Origin: Promerops cafer
Taxonomy: Eukaryota; Chordata; Aves; Passeriformes; Nectariniidae
Direction of reading: 5' to 3'
Assembly (NCBI GenBank): GCA_013398275.1
Contig: VZSE01003090.1
Span: 186,001-250,000 of the forward strand
DNA: 64,000 bases
Made by a program: the position numbers and the translations under genes
In this document: positions 26,230-38,260 of the stretch, in pieces
Numbering within the stretch: the stretch's first letter is position 1
How the letters are laid out: every line of letters starts with the position of its first letter
The notes under the pieces: model-generated
Seen by the model: only the letters and a program-made list of their open reading frames with translations
Told to the model about the DNA's origin: nothing
Databases searched by the model: none

Positions 26230-29200
26230 TACAGATATAGTCTTATGGAAAGTTCTAGAAGCCTTCTGGCCAATCACAGGCTGTTACACCATCCTGATCT
26301 GCATGGCCACTCCCACTTGGTCCCAGAGTCCTTTGCTTCTCACCCTACTTCTCACCATAACCTACGTGGATGCCATCAATTGTGGCTTCTTATCTCTTGA
26401 GAGTGGTTGTTGGTTGTCTGTTGTGTGACTATTTGGCCGTGTTGTGGCTTGTCTTCTTCAGGATAAGCTCCTACAATCAGTGTAAATTGTTTGGTCACTG
26501 TTTCACTTTTTTTGGCGACAACATTCTGGACTAGGCTGTATGTGCTCTGAGAATTGTACCCAAGGTGTCATGGTCCTTACAGCTGATCTCATCTTATCTG
26601 CACACAACTATAGCCCAGAAACTTCTTATCGGAGCAGAGCATCATCTCCCTTCACTTCCAGATTCCTTTAGCCTAATCGAGTCATAAAAAGCACTTTAGC
26701 TTAACTGATAGGCATACTCATCCAACGTCCATCTCACTTAGATGTAATTGAGCAGGGGATATATTCAACACATACAGAATTTAAAGTAAAAAGCATCTAG
26801 AATCCAGTGTTGTTGACTGGAAAATATTGTACTCATCCTCCAGCTGTTTCTAATTACATATACATGTTACAAAATACCCATTTATTTAGGCATTGCAGGT
26901 CACTTGACAGGGAAGATGAATGATGTCATCAGAATTCCTTTTATTTTTTTCCGGATGAGGGATGTGGATTCCTGACATTAATATGCACACATTGTGCAAG
27001 ATCCCTTCATAGGCATATGTTGATCTGCACTTGAAAACAGACAAAATAAGCATTGTCATGATTGTTCCTGGAGGAGCTTATTTTAATTGGGCTTTTGTTG
27101 TGAGAATCACGAAAAGTGACACTGAAATTTGAGAATTTGCTTTAACTTGTAGCCATATCCAGAATTTAAATTGAGATCTCCCATATGGGAAAAAAAAAGA
27201 AACATCTAGGATATTGTATTGCCCACTCCATTATGTGGTAGTTAATAATTAAAAACATGCTGCAGTTCCTTTTATGAATTCATAATGTGGAGATGAAGGA
27301 TTACTGCAAGTTGTAATTTGACATACAGTAATCTTGACTATTTCAGTTATTTGCAAGCACAGCTTAATTTCCTTTCTCAATTTTGATGATACAAAGAAAG
27401 AATTAACATCAGATGTTTCCTCTGCACTTGCGCAATCCTGAAGGGCCTTCATTAAACAGAAAATAAAATTGCACATGGTTTGCTAGAGTACCTCTCCAAA
27501 GCCCATCTTACGAACAGACCCCATCCTCCCTCAGGCACAGGCCCATGACTGGCTGCCCTGGGGGCTGCTGCTGCTGCTGTGATGAATGGCATCCCTGCAG
27601 ACCTTGGGAACGCACTCTGATCCATCACGGACTCAAGGGGGGTGGATGGCCTGCAATTTCCTAAGGTAGCATTATTATATTTATGTCCCCAGACACTGCA
27701 GCCAGCACCTAACCCTGGGTACAGCCAGGAGCTCTTCTCTCAGCTGTGTTTACCTGCTCCTGCAGCAGCTCAAGGCCCGGCCAAGCTGAGTTCGGGAGCA
27801 GCTGGCACAGAAACACCTCCTGCCCAGCAGCTTCCCGGGAGGGGAGGGAAGAGTGCAGACAAAGAAATGGACTCTGGGGCTAGCAAGACAGCATGGTTTT
27901 CTCAAGTGCACTTTCTGTGCTGGCTGTCACAAAGAAGCCACTCCCTAGCTTGAAGGGGTAAAGGAAGAAACACTGAAGCATCTGGGATGGACACAGTTGG
28001 ACTCTGGTAACTGCAAGGGGCTGGGAACAGTGTGCCATTGTGTCCCAGCCCCTGGGACAGCACAGCCCATCAGCTGTGCCTTCCTTGCACAGTAGTTCCA
28101 CTTACACAGAGGAGGGCATGTCACAGGTAAACACATCCAAAGCCATTAGGGTTTTGTGGGTTCAAATCAGGGTCCTGGTTTCCACCTGCACTCACAGCGA
28201 GACCGGGCTGACAGGAGGAATCCCTTGGCTGTGCCCACGTTGACAGGCACCCTGCAGTGCCCAGACCACGTGCTGGACCATGTGTGGACCTGGCTGTGGC
28301 TGTGGCATTGAGCTCCCGAGGCCTGTGAGTGACACATGTTAGGCACATCTGTGCTGGTACACTGAACAGTGCCAGGGAATGTACCCAGGGACTGCACCTA
28401 CACCATTTCTGATGGACGGCCCAAAGCATGGCTTTAGATGTGCAAGGCAGTCCTTTCCCAACCCCAGTGCTTCTGCCCCAGGAGCTGGACATGTGCTCTT
28501 AGCCACTATTTCCAAGTCTGCTTCCAAGGATGGTGGGGAGGAGGAGGATAGGACCTGCCTGGTCGTCTCTCTCCCACCCCCTCTCTCTCTCTCCAGCTGC
28601 CATAGTGAGTGAAGAGTCTGAAATGGCAGATGTCTGTCATTAGTAAAGGGCTGGCATGCAGCCCTGACTGCAAAAGGTTGCAGACAGTGTGAGGTACCAA
28701 CAAGGTCTCCCAAGTACTATGTGCAGTTTGTCACAAAAGCTGGCATTTCTGGCTGCAGCCAAGGACTAGTTTCCAAATTTCCATGTCTGCATACAGCTTC
28801 CAACACCTTTAATGCAAAACAGCACTGCTCAGTTGTAAAAAGCTGTCTGTACTTTATGTGTCTGCTACTTCTTCATATTGCTGCTGGCAAATCTTCCTGC
28901 CAAAGAAGCTGTGGGTACACGCATGGTCCTTGCAGATGTTGACCACAGCTTCCTAGCTAGCCAGATGTGGCTTTTTGCAGTGTAACTCTGAATGTGAAGC
29001 GGGTAGATAATGGTGTAGTGTATGTGGGGCTCATCTCCAGACTACACGGAAGAGCTCCTCTCTATCAGTAACTTGCACACCAGTTGTCTCACTTGCAACA
29101 AAACGCCAGTGACTGGATGTCTCAGGATCAGCTCTCTGCCTCACATGCACAGGATCCTTCATGATCCTTGGTGTGAATACAGTGAAAACAGGAGTAACTG

Positions 29201-32200
29201 AACACCAGCTACTGTTCTGTCTGCACACTTGTTTGTGGGAGCTCATGCTCTGGGTCAGACCACAGGCAAACAGGAGCACTGCATCCCCTACAGCTCCATC
29301 CACAATCCCCTTGTCTCTGGAGCCCTCTGTTGTATCTCCTGTTGGGCTGTCTGGATATGTGCTATTATTTGAGAATTATTTGAGCACTTACTATGATGCA
29401 AAGGTTAATTAATTATATTTTTTTTTAAGTTGGGAAAATGAAAAGTGCTGTGTAAGTGTTCCTAAGTATTATCATGAATTATAGAACAATGGTTCACAAC
29501 ATCAGGCTTTTTCCAGGTATTTCTTTGCAGCTTTAACTTCCTATCTTGGTACCACACAAGTTTCAATTACCAGTACTAGTTCAATAGACCATGTATCAAA
29601 TGATAATTCTCAAAACATGTGATAAATAAATTCTAAAGGCTAGGAATGTTTTGTCATTATAAAACTATGTATACTTTAATATGTCATTTGTTGTATAACA
29701 TAAGACATATACATTATCACATATGTATATATTACAAACAGGTATACATGTGTGTATGTATATATGTATGCATGCATAGGGACAATATGATAAATTATTA
29801 TATGATAAATAGTAATTATTCACAGATGATGCTGTGATAATATACGCCTGAGAAATAACATGCAGGTCCCTTTAAGTTCACAGCGTCTGTGTTTCTGACA
29901 CTGCCTTAGTATCAATGATTCATAGCAATTACAAGATTATATAGTAAATTATACACATTAAATCAGTTACCATCATAGTTTGCTATCAAAGGCTCTCCTG
30001 GATTTAGCTCACTATTATTTCAAGAACTGTGAACACATACAGGTGCTGCTGAAAGGTTCTCTATCAGCACAGTGACAAGGTGACCTTACAAAGATCCAGT
30101 CAGAAACTGGTAAGGAAAGGGTTTTAATTTCCTCTGTCACACTGTGATACAAATGGCATCTTTTCACAGTACAGTGTGTTTGCATGCCATAGGCAAATAC
30201 AGTGAAGGAAAGCCCAAAATGCTCAGTACCAAGTCACATTTTTGTCTCAGGGAGTTTTGCTGATTTAATGGCTAAGAAAAAATACTGCAAGGACATTCTT
30301 ATTGAACAAGAATCAATGAAAGGTTTCAGAAAACCCCCCAAAATAAATTAATTCTGAAAATAATGAGTGGTTCTACAGCCATGTAATTAGCAGGTATTTT
30401 TAGTTTTCTTCAGAAAGAATGCCAGGCAGCATTCATGTGATTGACAAGGACAATGCTGGTGTGAATGACGTATGGATCTGTATGGGCAGGACTGAAAGAT
30501 GTGAAAAGAAAGGGTTTGTGATGGGTGGGAAGACTGGCAGCTGAAGGGCTGTGGGAGAGGGACGCCAGTGACTAGAAGGTAATGAAAATACAAAATTAAA
30601 ATAGTGGAATGTAGACTTGTTTGGTGGCCCTGTGTTCAGAGGAGGGAAGCTCCTGCAATCCAAGGGAGTCTGTTTTGAATCAAGAGAAATGTTCTGTCTT
30701 TTCTCTCACCTCTGTGGCCACAAGAATAGGGAACTGCAGAACTATTGTTGGCTGGCTAAAAACCAGCCTGCAACTTGCCTTACATGCTCTAGCTTAGGGC
30801 AGCTGAGTCTTCAGACCACTGGTGGCCTGACATGGTAGAGTGACTTGCAGAGCCAAAACTCAGTGATGCTGGCAGACTGGTGATCCTTTGGAGGGATCTG
30901 CACCAGGGACCACAACTGACTTGTGTTCCAGTACTTGGATAAGCAGCAATTGCAACCCAGAATCATGAAGTGACAGGCACATGAAGTCCTGGGACCACCC
31001 ACAGAAGTTGGGTCCATGAAGAATGAGTCATTAGGGCAAATTGTAACAATATCAGTAGCTCAAAATACAGCACTTGGCAAAAATATTGTGACTGTGCCTT
31101 ACAGTGAAACCAGTAGATCCAGCAGAATGCCATAAATCTTCTCTGAAGCTACCCAGAGAATTGCAGTGTTGCTTTTGGCAGCATGACCACACTGTGACTC
31201 CAAAGCCCCACCTGCTGAGCCCACATTGTACAGAGCTTTCCCAGCTGCCACCTTCATCAAATATTGTTTTATCTACTTGCAGCTCCTTGGCTTTTTCAAT
31301 GGCTTTAGCAGTATTAGGGTGATATTTTTAAAATGTCATTGCTAATACATTTTAACTACACACTGACAAAGATTTGTATTATTATAAAACCTGAAACCTG
31401 CTATCTTCAGTGTAGCAAAGTGAGGATGAAGGCATTACTTTTGGAAAGGACATCAGCTTCATTTCCAATTTTATGTCAAAAATACATCTGTAGATAGAGT
31501 TTATGTCATAGCTGATTGCAGGCACATTTAGATGTCAAACTGCTCATTTGCCAGGCAAAACAAAATAGGCATCTAAGTACAATAAAATGTGCTTGCAATT
31601 GTATGTGCCAGCAAAAATGACACCTGCAGATGTTGTCAAGTGCAAACACCTAAGAACACTTGAAATCATTTCCAAGCATGTGAAGTTTGAAAAAAGTAGG
31701 ACATGAATATCTACTGCAAGTACAAAGCACACCCTGCTTCTGCCCTTGTAGAAATATCTGCTCAGTAATCTTGAATCCTTCTGATTTTTACACTTCTGAA
31801 TCTTAAAGTCTTTTAAGCCTTAAACAAGATAAATAAAATAATAATTAAATAAAATCTTAATATGGTCCTGCTCTGTGTTATTTTCAAATACTGCTCTTAT
31901 TGTTTGTTCTTTTTTCCTTCCTTTCCTCTTTCTTTCACGTGGTAAACACTGCCTGGCTGATTCCTCCCATCACTATTCAGGGAAGGTTCACAGAAGTGGT
32001 TAGCCTTTTGTGAGTGCAGTTTAACCCTTAGTGCCAACGAATCCCACACCTTGGGCCTCTGTGTCAAGAGCCTCTGATCACCAGGAGTCTCAGTGAGGTC
32101 TCTGCCAATACTCCTTTTTCCATGGAGCTACCATGAGTCATGAATGGGTCAGCAGCCCAGGATGTAAAGTAATTTAAAATGAGAGTGCCAATTAAAAATT

Positions 32201-33870
32201 AGAAAGTGAGCTAGTGGAACACAAAATAACTCTCTTGCACCTGAGAGCTAGGCAATAGCCCACCATTCCCCTCAGGTGTCTTGGGGAGCTGCCCAGGGCA
32301 CACTGTTGTACTGTGCACTGTGAGCACTTTCTTCCAGTAAAGGAAGCCTGGATGTGGCTCATTTTGAAAATGTAACCCACTGTTGCCACAGTGTCGGGAC
32401 CAGAGCATTGACAAGGCTGACATGAGGCACTATTTTTGCAGAAGAATTACCTATTCCTTAAAGCATGACAAAGCCCTGCCAGCTCAAAGACCGTGTCCAT
32501 ATTCAGAAAGATTAGCAAAGCAACTCTTTCCTGACCATAAGAATCACCAAACTTCAGATTCCAGGGGCTTTTTTTTTAGCATCAGGAATGTATAGTGTAG
32601 CACCTGTCAGTATGATCTGCTGAGGCTCTCCCCTCTTTCAGTTTGGCTGTCGACTCCTCAGGGAAGGCAGGGTGAGACAAGACACTTCAGAAGCTCCCCT
32701 TGGGGCTCTTTAAGGCTTTTAGAGGACTCTCCCAGCCTGTGTTCTTGGCTGAATGCCTGCAGAGGTCACGGGAGAAGGCAGCTCTCCATGAACGCTTTCC
32801 TGCCCATGACTCTGGCCCTACCCCAGCAGCACCATGTGCCCCTGCTTATCCTGATGCTGATGAGGGGCTCCCTCCACAAGGCCAGTAGACTCCAGCAGGA
32901 GCTGCCAGACAGAGCAAATTCTCCACTTGACATTGCTGTTCTCTGTAATGCTGCCATGGCAAATCATGGAACAAAAGGACATACTCCCCCATCTCCATTT
33001 TGGTAAAGCTGTCTCCTTCCCCAACAACCATAAAGAGGAGCAGCTGGGAAAGACAAAAAATGGTGTGTCTTTATTGTACTTCCTTAAACAACTTCAAAGT
33101 TTTCCCAGGATTACACAGTAACTACAACTATTAAGGTTGTATTCCTGAGTGTGTTCCTAAGTGTGCCTTAGCCATGTTCCTGAGATGCATTAGATAGCAT
33201 TACTCTTCTGGGGCAGTATTGTCACTCTCCAAAGATCTTTGATCCATCACTGTGTGTGCCCTTTGTAATGATAATTTAGTAAGAGAGTCTGATACTTAAT
33301 AATTCAATTTTGGAACTTCCCCTTTGTGTGCGATGTGCCTTTTGTGTGCTGATATGAAATGGCACCTTTTCAAAATAAAATCGTGCTTTTGGTTTTTCAG
33401 ATACTGCAGATAAGTGTTAGCACTATTGCCTGTTTATAGCTTTATTTTCTGTATTTAATGTGATACTTCTGGGTTGGTAGTTCAGAGATCAATGTTCTCT
33501 GATGAAGCCTGGAGGAGTTGCTAGAGAAGAAGCAGTAGTTTTTCATACCTGGCATCTACCAGTGTCCCTTGGTCCTGACCTCTTGCATCCAATTTATAGA
33601 GCAAAAGGTTAGGGAAGCTGCCAGGTCTGTTTGGGGCCATGCTTTTTCATTGTGAGGACCAGAGTGGGACTGACTATTTTTCTCTGGCTACTGACATGGA
33701 GGAGATTTTCAAAACCAAGAAATTAAACTGAAGCAAAATTGCTTCCAGAAATATCATTTTCTGACTAGCCTGTTAGTTGGCTTTTAAGCCGCTGAAATCA
33801 AAAGGTGAGGTGGACTGTGTATTGCTGCCAGACCAACAGGGTATCAAATAACCCCTCTGAAAAGCTTTCT
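26230..33870. other. Non-coding stretch
   Basis: No recognisable exon or RNA gene. Small features are a tatagatatagatacagata run (about 26217-26240), a CT-repeat (28568-28593), and an AT-rich TATG/ATAC run around 29700-29790. Open frames are short and have no family resemblance. Confidence 0.55.
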
Positions 33871-33879
33871 TCTGTTATG

Positions 33880-34322
33880 GAAACAGGAGGAGAGCAAGGA
33901 AGCTGGGGAAGGGTCTGGAGCACAAGTCATATGAAGAACAGCTGAGGGAGCTGGGGGTGTTTAGCCTGAGCAAAAGGAGGGTCAAGGGTGACCTTCTCAC
34001 TCTCTACAACTGCCCGAAAGGAGGCTGTAGCCAGGTCAGTCTCTTCTCCCAGACAATCAGCAAGAGGAGGAGAGGGCATGGCCACAAGCTGTGCCGGTTG
34101 AGGTTTACGTTGGACATTAGGAGGAATTTCAGAAAGGGTGATTATACTTTGGAATGTGCTGTCCAGGGAGGTGGTGGAGTCACTGTCCCTGGAGGTGTTT
34201 AAGCAAAGACTATATGTGGCACTCAGTGCCGTGGTGCAGCTGACACCGTGATCTTGGGTCATAGGTTGGATTCAGTGATCTCAGAAGTCTTTTCCAACCT
34301 AATTGATTCTGTGACTCTGTAA
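33880..34322 (+). mobile_element. CR1 LINE 3' fragment
   Basis: Forward CR1 remnant. Frames encode the CR1 reverse-transcriptase C-terminal tail (FSLSKRRVKGDLLTLYN, then LDIRRNF). It ends in the CR1-type 3' end with ttggattcagtgatc and a decayed octamer (attctgtgactctgta, about 34306-34321). It is 5' truncated and inactive. It resembles the copy at 36970-37415 closely enough to suggest the same subfamily. Confidence 0.85.
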
Positions 34323-34329
34323 TGCCACA

Positions 34330-36200
34330 TCTAGTCATAAAAATGCATGTGTCACAAATTCTGCATGTGTTCTGCAGAAGCATTTCTTACAGAGGAATGC
34401 TTGGGTAGCTCCCTGGGCTTTGTCCATTCTTGTGCCTGTTTTTGCAAGTTCCTCTCTGGCTGATTGGCACAGCACATGGTCTGAGCCTTGCTGGTGCCAT
34501 TGGTTACCCTTGTACAATGTACAAGAATAATTTTTTGTCGTTCAGTTTCAAATTTATATGAATTACAGTTTACTAGAATGGTGTTTTAAATATGAAATGG
34601 AGAAAAAGTGTTACATGCCAGAAATTTATCATAAATATGAATGAGAATGTCTGAGTATAGAACACCAGCTGGGATAAGGAATTTTCTGGTCCAAAAGAAA
34701 CATAACTTGACATGGTCTTACTTCTCCTGACTTCTGAAACAAGAGGACATAATACCTAGAACAGTACCAAATTTTGTCTTGGAAGTCATTCTCTTGAAAA
34801 CTGTCCAACAAAGTAGTAATGTACAGGCAGTGTGAGAGCAGGGGTGCCAGGGCCAGCTCCTGGATAATCTGAATGTTGAGGATCAGTTTCATGGGGGGTG
34901 CACAGGGCATGTCTGCATGTGAGTTTGGAGTACCTGCAATGGGCACGTGGGCCTCAGGGGCTCACACCTAGAAGTGCCATGGACTGGGGAAGGGTGGGTC
35001 TGCTGGTCCCAGCTGCTGGGCATTCTGAGTGTCCCAGGCCACCTCGTGGAAGGATCTTTCCAGAAACTGGGGAAATGTGGGGATATACTTAGAAAAAAGC
35101 TCCTTCAACTCCATAAAATAATGTATTTGCAGGCAAAATGCAATGTAAATAAAGTGTGAAATCAAATCTCACTGATCAAGAAGGCTTCAAGAAGGCAGAC
35201 TGAAGTGGTCAAATCAAAATGTTTAGGAAGTGCATATCCCTTCAGAACGGGGCAGCTGCAGCCCCACTGTGAGACCGGAGACGGGAATGGCTCTAACAGC
35301 ATGTTTATGATCCAGTAGTGCTCATACAGTCATTACTGAAGGTAATTGCTGGAAAGGATTTACTACCATCTGGCTGATAAAATGAATTCTTACTTTTCAA
35401 ATACCTTACAAATTTCCATTGCACTGGGCAGCTTTTTTTGGAGCATTTCAGCAAAACCAGGAGCACAGTTAAATAAAGGAAATGTAAAAGGAGTTATGCA
35501 TTTAAATTTCCACTACTGTAGAAAAACGTGAAATCACAGATTAACATATAACTAAATTCTCTCAAGTGACAAATGTCATGTTTTTGTGTGGAGAGAAAAA
35601 AATGCAAACCAGTGTGGAAGCCAAGGGGATTCCTAATTTTTAATCTAATGTGCCTCCCAAAGTGTATCAAGCAATCTGTAATTTACTTAAAACTGATATG
35701 CATGCCAGCTTACTAATACTGTCAAGTGGAAAACAGGGACAGACATGCAGACTGCAGGATGTGCCTATGTTCAGGTATTTTAGATATCTGGATCTCTTGT
35801 TTGCTGAAGATACACAAAAACCCTAGAGCACAAGGTACAGTCAAGTTCATAAACTGCTTCAGAATTCACTCATGCTTTATCTTTATCTGAAAGGATTTAC
35901 AATTAAGTATGAGACAAGTCACTGAAAGATACTATAAAAAAAAGAAATTACGGGAAAAAAATAAAGATGGGAGTAAAAGTGCGTGTGTTTGGGGTTAGGA
36001 ATTCATCAGGCTGATGGAGGTGAAGCTGCTGCAGCCCCAGAACCACAGACCCAGCTGAAAAGAAGACTGAGTGTGCACCTGCAGTGGGAACACACACTCC
36101 CAGTCCAGATATTCCTGTCCATGTGTCCACCCACACAGACCCTCAACACTTGGATCATTCTGGTCCCTTGGAGTCCCTGCTCTCCCAGTTGCACTCACAC
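34330..36200. other. Non-coding stretch
   Basis: I see nothing recognisable here: no coding exon, RNA gene or clear mobile element between the two CR1 copies. Confidence 0.5.
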
Positions 36201-36203
36201 ACA

Positions 36204-36585
36204 TATATAGAGTGGTTTGGGTTGGAAGTGACCTCAGAGATTATCTCATTCCAACCCTCTGCCATGGGCAGAGACACCTCCCACTAGACCAGGTTGTTCA
36301 AAGATCCCTCCAACCCGGACTTGAACACTGCCAGGGATGGGGCAGCCACAGCTTCTCCGGAGAACCTGTTCTGGGTCTCATCGCCCTCACAGTGAGGATG
36401 AATTTCTTCCTAATATATAACTTAAGTTTCCCCTTTTTTCAGTTTGTACCCATTACTCCTTGTCCTATCACTCGCTGACAGAGTCCCTTTCTGGCTTTGC
36501 TGTAGGCCCCCTTCAGACACTGGAAATTTCCTATGAGGTTTCCACACAACTTCTCTGAACAGCCCCAAGTTTCTCAGCCTGTTGA
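36204..36585 (-). mobile_element. CR1 LINE 3' fragment, reverse orientation
   Basis: The plus strand starts with agagtggtttgggttggaag and continues with cctcccactagaccaggttg and acttgaacactgccagggat, the reverse complement of a CR1 3' end. The minus strand encodes the degraded reverse-transcriptase C-terminus (words such as SNGYKLKKGE). It is truncated and inactive. Confidence 0.85.
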
Positions 36586-36969
36586 GTATGTGTGAATGCA
36601 TGTACACGTACACTGACACACGGTGTGCATGCACCATGGTCCCTCCAGTTCCTGGCACCCCGGAAACCATGGATCTCTGCCTCTTCTCCTGTGGCAGGCA
36701 CTTGGCTTCATACTCACAGGAACAGAACAGAGAGCCCCCTCAATCTGGAAAATGGTCAGGAATGGAGTTTAGTAAAAAGGGCAGACTGTAGTGATAGGAT
36801 GTGCAGGGTATGATCAGACATTTGTACTGACCATGGTGTGCTACCAGCCTCTTTTTTCCCCTATTCTCTCCATTTCCCCACACTTTTCCCTCCCTTATCC
36901 ACATTAATCCCTTGCTCTTTACAGCTTTGATCCTTCCTCTAAACATCCCATATGTCTTTCAAGATATTC

Positions 36970-37415
36970 TCCGAGACATGACAGTCTTCAAAAAAGACAC
37001 TGATGTGCTGAATTGTGTCCAGAGAAGGGCTATGGAGTTGGGGCAGGGTCTGGAGCACAAGTTACATAAGGAACAGGTGAGGGAGCTGGGGGTGGTTAGC
37101 CTGGAGAACAGGAGTCTCAGGGGGGACCTTATTGCTCTCTACAACTCCCTGAAAGGAGGCTGCAGCCAGGTGGGACTCAGCCTCTTATCCCAGGCAATCA
37201 GTGACAGGACAACAGGACAGAGTCTCAATCCGTGCCAGGGGAAGTTTAGGTTGGATATTAGGAAGAATTTCTTCAGAGAAAGGATGGTCAGACATTGGAA
37301 CAGGCAGCCCAGAGAGGTGGTGGAGTCACTGTCCCTGGAAGTGTTTAAGGAAACAGTTAAGGATGTGGCAAAGTGGCATTTAGTTGACATGGTGGTGTTT
37401 GGGACTCAGTGACCT
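36970..37415 (+). mobile_element. CR1 LINE fragment with an open reverse-transcriptase C-terminal frame
   Basis: Forward CR1 fragment just upstream of GTPBP4. One frame stays open through the element, carrying the characteristic CR1 ORF2 C-terminal words VQRRAMELGQGLEHKL, LRGDLIALYNSLKGGC, FRLDIRKNFF, VRHWNRQPREVVESLSLEVF. The frame open from 36912 (166 codons) includes non-CR1 sequence at its start. No catalytic reverse-transcriptase core is present and the 3' octamer is missing. It is a dead fragment and not a host gene. Confidence 0.85.
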
Positions 37416-37689
37416 CAAAACTCTCCTGGACCACAGCACTGACTGCCAGCTATGACAGCCTGGGGAGGAGGCTGCTTTGAGGCCCCTTGGCCCCGGTAAG
37501 GCTTTCAGAGTCCCTTCCCCCATCCTTATTCTCTCTATTATTAGCTCCTTCGTGCTAATGGAAGTCAGCCTTTAGTCATCGGTCAGCAGGGTGAGGGTGT
37601 ATTTCGCCTTCTCGGCCCTATGGCGCACAAGCCCGGTCTGCCCCCAATCATCACATTAGGGAGCCATTGCTAGAACCCTGCTCGCGGTG

Positions 37690-38260
37690 AAGCGCCTCTC
37701 TGGCAAGAGCCACACTCAACCCCAAGCGCCTACCTCTTTTCCGTCTTTTTTGCTTGCTTGCCTGCCCACCTCTCCCTTCGCCGCCCCGCTGCCTTTCTTT
37801 CCCTCCGTCCCTCCCTTCGCCTCTCCCTCCGTCCCTCCCTCTCCCGCCTTCCCGGGCCGGACGCGCGGAGCTCTCGCGAGAGCCCCGGGCGCGCTCCCTT
37901 TCCGGCGCGTGGCGCGGCGGTGGCTGTGGCCATGGCGCTCTACAACTTCAAGAAGATCACGGTGGTTCCGTCTGCCAAGGTACGGCCGCGCTCCCCCGTT
38001 CCTGCCCCGGCCCCTGCCCTCAGTACCCTCTGCACCGGGCCGTCCCTCCCGTTCCTCCTATTCGGCGGCTTCCGAGGACCGCGCTGCCCTTCTGCCCCTT
38101 CTGCGGTGCCGGTGTGGTGTCGCCCTTCGCCTCCTCCCCCTCCCGCGGGAGCCGTGGACTCGCCCTGGGCTGGTGCTGCTGCGCCCGGCGGCCCGTACCA
38201 TGTACAGTGTCGGGGGGGTTCTGTCAGGATCCTGAGGCCGCGCTTCTCCCTGCGGGAATG
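37690..38260 (+). promoter_or_regulatory. GTPBP4: GTPBP4 CpG-island promoter and 5' UTR
   Basis: A GC-rich block surrounds the GTPBP4 start codon at 37932. It contains a long pyrimidine-rich run (about 37736-37850), a perfect palindromic TCTCGCGAGA (37872-37881), and ctttccgg (ETS-like) near 37899. The TCTCGCGAGA element is known from TATA-less housekeeping promoters. I see no TATA box. The transcription start is probably between about 37850 and 37920, but the sequence does not fix it. Confidence 0.75.

Noticed and set aside
28140..28175. tRNA-like word gggttcaaatcaggg
   Set aside because: No matching acceptor stem, anticodon arm or A-box lies at the right distance upstream.
1..37600. LARP4B coding exons expected from human gene order
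   Set aside because: No frame on the minus strand resembles the La-motif region or other parts of LARP4B; only a possible non-coding first exon can be argued.
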